Shown here: positions 59,607 through 64,000 of the stretch, one piece after another
Position numbering within the stretch: the first letter of the stretch is position 1
Layout of the letters: each line of letters starts with the position of its first letter
From: Streptomyces cyanogenus
GTDB lineage: Bacteria; Actinomycetota; Actinomycetes; Streptomycetales; Streptomycetaceae
DNA: 64,000 nucleotides
Assembly (NCBI RefSeq): GCF_017526105.1
Contig: NZ_CP071839.1
Coordinates: 5,471,001 to 5,535,000 of the forward strand
Reading direction: 5' to 3'
Translations under genes and position numbers: made by a program
Notes under the pieces: generated by a model
What the model was told of the DNA's origin: nothing
What the model saw: only the letters and a program-made list of their open reading frames with translations
Databases searched by the model: none

Positions 59607-60476
59607 ATGACAGGACTCGGTGTCGTATTCCGTCCCCAGCTTCCTCCCGAGCGGCTGCGGGCCGTCGCTCGGGAAGCGGACGCCGCGGGACTCGAAGAAC
59701 TGTGGCTGTGGGAGGACTGCTTCCTGGAGGGCGGGGTGTCCACGGCCGCCGCCGCGCTCGCCTGGACCGAGCGGGTGCGCGTCGGCATCGGGCTGCTGCC
59801 CGTGCCGCTCAGGAACGTCGCCGTCACCGCCATGGAGGCCGCCTCGCTGGAGCGCATGTTCCCCGGCCGGCCCATGCTGACCCTGGGCCACGGGGTGCAG
59901 GACTGGATGGGGCAGGTCGGCGCCCGGGCCGCCTCCCCGCTCGGCCTCCTCGGCGAACACCTCGACGCCATGCGCGCCCTGCTGCGCGGGGAGCGCCTCA
60001 CCGTCCGCGGGCGGTACGTCCAGTTGGACGACGTGGCCCTCGACTGGCCCCCGCAGCACCCGGTCGACATCCTCGCGGGCGGCACCGGACCCCGTACGCT
60101 CCGGCTCTCCGGCGAGAAGGCCGACGGCACCCTCCTCACCGCCGCCACCTCGGTGGACGGCGTACGGCGGGCCCGCAAGCTCGTGGAGGAGGGGCGCCGG
60201 TCGGCCGGTCGCGGCGGATCGCACCGGGTCGTCGTGTATCTCCTGGCCGCCACGGGGGCCGGCGCCGAGACCCGGCTGCGCACGGAACTCGCCGCCGAGG
60301 GGCTGGCGTCGGCGGACGTCGGGGTGGCCGGGGACGCGGGCGCGGTGGCCGGGGCGGTGCGGCGGCTGGCCGAGGCCGGCGCGGACACCGTCGTCCTGCA
60401 GCCGACGGCGGACGAGCCCGATCCGGAGGGCTTCGTGCGCTTCGCCGCGCAGGAGGTCCGGCCCTTGGTGCCCTGA
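59607..60476 (+). CDS. LLM-class (F420-dependent) oxidoreductase
   Basis: 289 residues. TIM-barrel luciferase-like monooxygenase family: FRPQLPPERLRAVAREADAAGLEELWLWED, ERVRVGIGLLPVPLRNVAVTAMEAASLERMFPGR, GHGVQDWMGQVGARAASPL and DILAGGTGPRTLRL given as successive regions. This subgroup uses F420 in actinobacteria. Start at ATG 59607 after AGGAAGGGCGCC. Substrate unknown; no pathway partner nearby. Confidence 0.9.
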   Translation: MTGLGVVFRPQLPPERLRAVAREADAAGLEELWLWEDCFLEGGVSTAAAALAWTERVRVGIGLLPVPLRNVAVTAMEAASLERMFPGRPMLTLGHGVQDWMGQVGARAASPLGLLGEHLDAMRALLRGERLTVRGRYVQLDDVALDWPPQHPVDILAGGTGPRTLRLSGEKADGTLLTAATSVDGVRRARKLVEEGRRSAGRGGSHRVVVYLLAATGAGAETRLRTELAAEGLASADVGVAGDAGAVAGAVRRLAEAGADTVVLQPTADEPDPEGFVRFAAQEVRPLVP

Positions 60477-60509
60477 GCGGAGCGCCGGCCACGGCCCCGC
60501 CGCCGACAG

Positions 60510-60835
60510 ACGCGGCGCCGTCTGGGCGCCGGCCTCCTCGTCCGGCCCAAGCGCCCGGATGGTCTCCGCCCGCCGGCCGGGAGAGGTGGCGTCGGTTGGG
60601 TGTGGCTTCCTCGATGGCCCGGGCGCCCGGACGGCCGTCTCCCGCAGGTCGGCAGGCGCGGCGTCGCCTGGGCGCCGGTCTCCTGGGTGGCTCCGACCGC
60701 CCGGACGGCCTACGCCCGTCGGCCGGGAGAGGTGGTGCCGGTTGGGCGTGGCTTCCTCGACGGCCCGAGCGCCCGGACGGTCTCCGCCCGCCGGCCGGCA
60801 GGCGCGGCGTCGCCTGGGCGCCGGTCTCCTCGACC
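60510..60835. repeat. Tandem ~146-bp GC-rich repeat
   Basis: A 34-base block beginning GGCAGGCGCGGCG is identical at 60651-60684 and 60797-60830, giving a 146-base period. The adjoining GGGAGAGGTGG... block recurs at about 60578 and 60724 with few changes, and a partial, more diverged copy begins near 60510. No convincing gene lies within 60477-61013; open frames there are repeat-derived. Confidence 0.8.
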
Positions 60836-61013
60836 GGCCGACCGCCCGGGCGACCACCCCGGTTCACGTCCCCTGGCCGGCAGCCGCGGCCGACCGCCCC
60901 GACCGCCGGGGCCCGGCCGGCGAGCCCCGACCGCCGGGGCCCGCGAGCCACGGCGGTCGCGCCCCGCGGGAAAACGGCGGCAGCCTCCGCGGCACCCCTG
61001 CGAGCATGGCCGT

Positions 61014-61835
61014 ATGACTGCGCACCGCACCTTCGAGGACCTCGTGGCCGAGGGCGTTGCCGTGCCGACCGAGGGGTGGGACTTCTCGTGGTTCGAGGGG
61101 CGGGCCACCGAGGCGCGCCCGTCGTGGGGGTACGCCCGGTCCGCGGCGGGGCGGCTGGCCCGTGCCGGGGCCGTGCTCGACATCCAGACCGGTGGCGGGG
61201 AGGCGCTGGACTTCGCGCTGGGCTGGGCGGAACCGGCCCGGCCGGTGCTGGTGGCGGCGACCGAGGGATGGCCGCCGAACGTGGCGAAGGCCACGGCGCT
61301 GCTGCGCCCCCGCGGCGTCGTGGTGGTCGCCGCCCCGGGCGACGCGCCGCTGCCGTTCGCGGACGAGGCGTTCGACCTGGTGCTCAGCCGGCATCCGGTG
61401 CGCCCGCACTGGGACGAGATCGCCCGGGTGCTGCGGCCCGGCAGCAGCTACTTCGCCCAGCACGTGGGGCCCGCAAGCGTCTTCGAGCTGGTCGAGTACT
61501 TCCTCGGGCCGCAGCCGCAGGAGGTGCGCGGCGCCCGCGATCCGGAGCGGGAGCGGGCCGACGCCGAGGCGGCGGGCCTGGAGGTGGCCGGGCTGCGGGC
61601 GGAGCGGCTGCGGATGGAGTTCCACGACATCGCCGCCGTTGTCCACTTCCTGCGCAAGGTGGTCTGGATGGTCCCGGGCTTCACCGTCGAGGCGTACGAG
61701 CCGCAGCTGCGGTCGCTGCACGAGCGGATCGAGAAGGAGGGGCCGTTCGTCGCGCACAGCGCCCGGCACCTCTTCGACGTACGCAAGCCGGAACGCGAGC
61801 CGGAAGGCCGACCGGGCGGCTGGCACGGCGGCTGA
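61014..61835 (+). CDS. Class I SAM-dependent methyltransferase
   Basis: 273 residues. Rossmann-type features: AGAVLDIQTGGGEALDFALG (motif I, about 52-71), VLVAATEGWPPNVAKA, AAPGDAPLPFADEAFDLVLSRHPVR (motifs II-III), WDEIARVLRPGSSYFAQHVGP. Methyl acceptor unknown. ATG 61014 is preceded by GAGCATGGCCGT; the ribosome site is weak. It lies just after the tandem repeat and may be single. Confidence 0.87.
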   Translation: MTAHRTFEDLVAEGVAVPTEGWDFSWFEGRATEARPSWGYARSAAGRLARAGAVLDIQTGGGEALDFALGWAEPARPVLVAATEGWPPNVAKATALLRPRGVVVVAAPGDAPLPFADEAFDLVLSRHPVRPHWDEIARVLRPGSSYFAQHVGPASVFELVEYFLGPQPQEVRGARDPERERADAEAAGLEVAGLRAERLRMEFHDIAAVVHFLRKVVWMVPGFTVEAYEPQLRSLHERIEKEGPFVAHSARHLFDVRKPEREPEGRPGGWHGG

Positions 61836-62285
61836 CCTGGCCGTGAGCGGGGCGGGCGAGCCGAGTTCGGCGAGAATCTGCCGGGAGTTCATCCACGGTT
61901 TCCACATTGTTATCGACCGTGGTTTCACATGAGCCCCACCGGTCACGTAAGTTCAGACCAAGGTAATTCGCGTGAGCAAAGCTGCGCGGGCGGCACCGCG
62001 CAGTGGAGGGGGCTGCGCGGTGCCGTGAAACCGGATGATCTTCCGCTGGCGGCATAGCGGAACCGTCAAGTCCACCGTTCGCTGACGGCGTCGCCCGTCG
62101 GAGGGATACGGGGCAACTCGCCGATGCCCCCACAAGATGGCCTAATCCTTGTGAATCCATAGCTATCCGAGCGGTTTTTCCTGTGATTCCGCTGTGAATC
62201 GCCCAGCGGACGCCCCTGAATCCCAGGTTCCATGGCCACCGTGGCGTTGCCGGATGATTCCGGAGAGTAGTTGTGGCACGCCGAT
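61836..62285. other. Non-coding region between methyltransferase and small RNA candidate
   Basis: About 450 bases with lower GC than average, several stops in each frame and no ribosome-site-linked ORF. Short self-complementary segments exist, such as CTGCGCGG...CCGCGCAG near 61981-62000 and CCGCT...AGCGG near 62043-62060. It probably contains promoter and leader sequences for the RNA that ends at 62371. Confidence 0.5.
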
Positions 62286-62371
62286 GCACCCACCATCCCT
62301 TACGAAGGGTTATGGTGGAAACCCCCCCTCGGGCCGGTCCGTCTCCCCCCCACGGACCGGCCCGTTTTTTT
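62286..62371 (+). ncRNA. C-rich small RNA candidate, 6C-like
   Basis: A first hairpin pairs CCACCAT (62290-62296) with ATGGTGG (62312-62318), enclosing an inner CCCTT-ACG-AAGGG stem. A seven-C tract follows (62322-62328), then the terminator hairpin whose loop holds a second seven-C tract (62345-62351) and seven U residues. Two C-rich segments with two hairpins recall the actinobacterial 6C RNA, although here the first C tract lies between the hairpins. The 5' end is unknown. No ORF upstream could use this terminator. Confidence 0.45.
62330..62371 (+). terminator. Strong rho-independent terminator
   Basis: Perfect 13-base stem CGGGCCGGTCCGT / ACGGACCGGCCCG (62330-62342, 62352-62364), a loop of mainly C, and TTTTTTT at 62365-62371. 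This is the best intrinsic terminator in the window and lies almost 500 bases past the nearest rightward gene, so it belongs to an independent short transcript. Confidence 0.92.
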
Positions 62372-62671
62372 GCGGTGGCGGCCGGGAACCCCGCGCCGCC
62401 GATGGGCGTCCCCAGGGAAGGGGGGTGGTCCGCGTCCGGCCTGACGCTCGGCCGTGTGGGCGAGGCCGGGAGGCACCCGCCGGAAGCGGCCCGGAACCGT
62501 TCCGCAATCGGCCGGCACCGGCCCGGACCGGCCCGTACGGCCCCGCCCGGCCCGCCGCGAGCCGGGTTCCGCCCCGCCCCGTGAAAGCCCCGTGCCGGAA
62601 CCAAGTCCCGAACAGCGGTAGGCTCAACGGCTCCGGCACCCCTACCCCGCGCCCAACCCCCGGAGGGTCAC

Positions 62672-63445
62672 GTGAACCTGCGCGACAAGCTGCGCGGCCT
62701 GCTCGTCAGGCTCTACGCACGCCGGGTGGAAGGTCACCTGGACCACGCTCAGGTGCCCAAGCACATCGGCGTCATCATGGACGGCAACCGCCGCTGGGCG
62801 AAGGCGTCCGGCTCCAGCACCGTCCACGGGCACCGGGCCGGTGCCGAGAAGATCGAGGAGTTCCTCGGCTGGTGCAGCGAGACCGACGTCGAGGTCGTCA
62901 CCCTGTGGCTGCTGTCCACCGACAACTTCGACCGGCCGCAGGAGGAACTCGTCCCCCTGCTCGGCATCATCGAGGACGTCGTACGCACCCTCGCCGCCGA
63001 CGGCCGCTGGCGGGTGCACCACGTCGGCACGCTCGACCTGCTGCCCGCGCAGATGCAGACGGCGTTGAAGGAGGCCCAGGAGGCCACCGCCCACATCGAC
63101 GGGATAACCGTCAACGTGGCCATCGGCTACGGCGGCCGGCAGGAGATCGCCGACGCCGTGCGCTCCATGCTGCTCGACGCGCACGACAAGGGCGTGCCGA
63201 TGGAGGAACTCGCCGAGTCGGTCGACATCGACATGATCGGGCGTCACCTCTACACCGGGGCCCAGCCCGATCCGGACCTGGTGATCCGCACCAGCGGCGA
63301 ACAGCGGTTGTCCGGATTCATGCTCTGGCAGACCGCTCACTCGGAGTACTACTTCTGCGAGGTCTTCTGGCCGGCGTTCCGGAAGGTGGACTTCCTGCGT
63401 GCGCTGCGCGACTACGCCGCACGTCACCGCCGCTACGGCGGCTGA
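62672..63445 (+). CDS. uppS: Polyprenyl synthase, cis-prenyltransferase (isoprenyl/undecaprenyl diphosphate synthase family)
   Basis: 257 residues, GTG 62672 after GGAGGGTCAC. Family signatures: HIGVIMDGNRRWAKA with the catalytic Asp (about residue 37), VVTLWLLSTDNFDRP, INVAIGYGGRQEI-like TVNVAIGYGGRQEI, and the C-terminal DLVIRTSGEQRLSGFMLWQ plus EYYFCEVFWPAF. It condenses isopentenyl diphosphate in cis to give the lipid carrier of wall synthesis or a shorter product. Streptomyces encode more than one paralog, so chain length is uncertain. Confidence 0.93.
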   Translation: MNLRDKLRGLLVRLYARRVEGHLDHAQVPKHIGVIMDGNRRWAKASGSSTVHGHRAGAEKIEEFLGWCSETDVEVVTLWLLSTDNFDRPQEELVPLLGIIEDVVRTLAADGRWRVHHVGTLDLLPAQMQTALKEAQEATAHIDGITVNVAIGYGGRQEIADAVRSMLLDAHDKGVPMEELAESVDIDMIGRHLYTGAQPDPDLVIRTSGEQRLSGFMLWQTAHSEYYFCEVFWPAFRKVDFLRALRDYAARHRRYGG

Positions 63446-63457
63446 ACCCCCGGCCCT

Positions 63458-63483
63458 GCCCCGTCGCCGCCCGGTGACGGGGC
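63458..63483 (+). terminator. Hairpin after the prenyltransferase gene
   Basis: Eight-base stem GCCCCGTC / GACGGGGC (63458-63465, 63476-63483) with a 10-base loop, 12 bases past the stop. Followed by GTTGT, a weak T-rich tail. Confidence 0.65.
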
Positions 63484-63551
63484 GTTGTCGTATACCCCGC
63501 TCGGCGGAGATGTAACGAGGAGTTCACCGGCGCGCTGTTGGCCGCATTTGC

Positions 63552-63800
63552 ATGGCGGCGCATGTTCGAGGGCATAAGCCAAGCAGGTCGACACCCGAAC
63601 CACGGGCGTCGGATCTCAGCGGGCGGCACGGGGCCGTCCGCCCGGGAGGCCCTTTGCACCAGCCCGACTGTGCGGTCACAGCACGGAAGCAGCCGCGAGG
63701 GGCCGGTCCATGGCCCGTCGTGCGCGGGGGCCAGACACCGGTCCAGGATCACTTCGTCGCTCCCCGACCTCATCCGAGGGGGTACGTCCTTCCGTGGTGA
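63552..63800 (+). other. Leader region with an open frame overlapping the PhoH-family start
   Basis: The 351-base gap 63446-63796 contains an 82-codon frame (ATG 63552) whose TGA overlaps the PhoH-family GTG as GTGA. Its third-position GC is lower than that of real genes nearby, and no ribosome site sits close to the ATG, so coding is doubtful. It could be a leader peptide or just untranslated leader. Confidence 0.3.
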
Positions 63801-64000
63801 CCAGCACAAAGCGCCATCTGCCAGACCGGCGCACGTATGTTCTCGACACCAGCGTCCTGCTGGCCGACCCGAACGCCCTGACCCGCTTCGACGAGCACGA
63901 GGTCGTGCTCCCCATCGTGGTGGTCACGGAACTGGAGGCCAAGCGGCACCATCCCGAACTCGGCTACTTCGCCCGGCAGGCCCTGCGCCTGCTCGACGAC
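63797..64000 (+). CDS. PhoH-family protein, N-terminal PIN domain (3' end outside window)
   Basis: 68 codons run from GTG 63797 to the window edge; GTG 63794 is an alternative. The start TYVLDTSVLLADPNALTRF and VVLPIVVVTELEAKRHHPELG is the PIN-domain opening of PhoH2-type proteins (LDTxVLL with the first acidic metal ligand, and the VVxELE second ligand). Full-length members join this RNase fold to a PhoH ATPase/helicase. The frame has no stop before 64000. Confidence 0.88.
   Translation, partial: MTSTKRHLPDRRTYVLDTSVLLADPNALTRFDEHEVVLPIVVVTELEAKRHHPELGYFARQALRLLDD

Noticed and set aside
60136..60951. Open frames within the 146-bp repeat
   Set aside because: Pro/Arg/Gly-rich products with the repeat period; no domain and no ribosome site.
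61890..61935. Possible DnaA-box cluster (CCACATTGTTATCGACC and a near repeat)
   Set aside because: Only weak matches to the Streptomyces DnaA box and no dnaA, dnaN or AT-rich unwinding region nearby.
61681..62604. 307-codon minus-strand frame over the non-coding region before the prenyltransferase
   Set aside because: It crosses the strong terminator and the RNA candidate, starts in antisense of the methyltransferase and lacks coding character.

Overview
The window is chromosomal DNA of a Streptomyces or very close actinomycete. The evidence is very high G+C with strong third-position GC bias, mycothiol S-conjugate amidase at the left end, GTP-type PEP carboxykinase, a WhiJ/AbaA-type regulator trio, a DasR-type element before a chitinase, and a monoderm Tad pilus locus. 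The order mca - pckG - aminotransferase - N-acyl-D-amino-acid deacylase resembles what I remember of the S. coelicolor SCO4967-SCO4986 region; that is recollection, not a search. I saw no tRNA, rRNA, CRISPR array or intact insertion sequence.

Left part (1-23 kb). It opens with mca and a small membrane protein, then a STAND/NB-ARC ATPase with TPRs, a divergent ArsR/membrane-protein pair with a palindromic spacer, and the YyaL-type thioredoxin-domain protein. Next is a glycan cluster: a processive family 2 glycosyltransferase, a GT39-like membrane transferase and a secreted galactose-oxidase-like copper oxidase, flanked by decayed genes. Mut7-C, TetR, hemolysin III, pckG, an alanine-type aminotransferase and a secreted trypsin-like protease follow.

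Middle part (23-44 kb). A divergent catabolic cluster holds an N-acyl-D-amino-acid deacylase, a PLP D-amino-acid dehydratase/aldolase-like enzyme, a KDG-kinase-like PfkB kinase, IclR, RidA and a GntP permease. The set suggests uptake and breakdown of an N-acylated D-amino (sugar) acid, possibly N-acetyl-D-glucosaminate. After a zinc carboxypeptidase comes an accessory island: DUF397 + XRE + anti-sigma-like ATPase, a PD-(D/E)XK (Rpn-like) protein, a 92-bp inverted-repeat element, two or three immunity genes, and a 1564-residue RHS toxin with an HNH/Endo VII-type tip of lower GC, led by WXG-like and SseB-like genes. A GH18 chitinase with two dre-like operators closes this part.

Right part (44-64 kb). 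A long Tad/Flp pilus cluster runs rightward: zinc-ribbon protein, CpaB, CpaE/TadZ, two TadE-like pseudopilins, CpaF/TadA, TadB, TadC, a histidine kinase/LuxR pair, a Flp pilin, a TadG-like protein that seems to start with CTG, a lipoprotein, an OmpA-domain protein, a WXG-like/DUF6571 pair and another lipoprotein, with DUF192 facing it. An F420/LLM enzyme, a 146-bp tandem repeat, a methyltransferase, a non-coding stretch with a C-rich (6C-like) small RNA candidate, a cis-prenyltransferase and the start of a PhoH-family gene complete the window.
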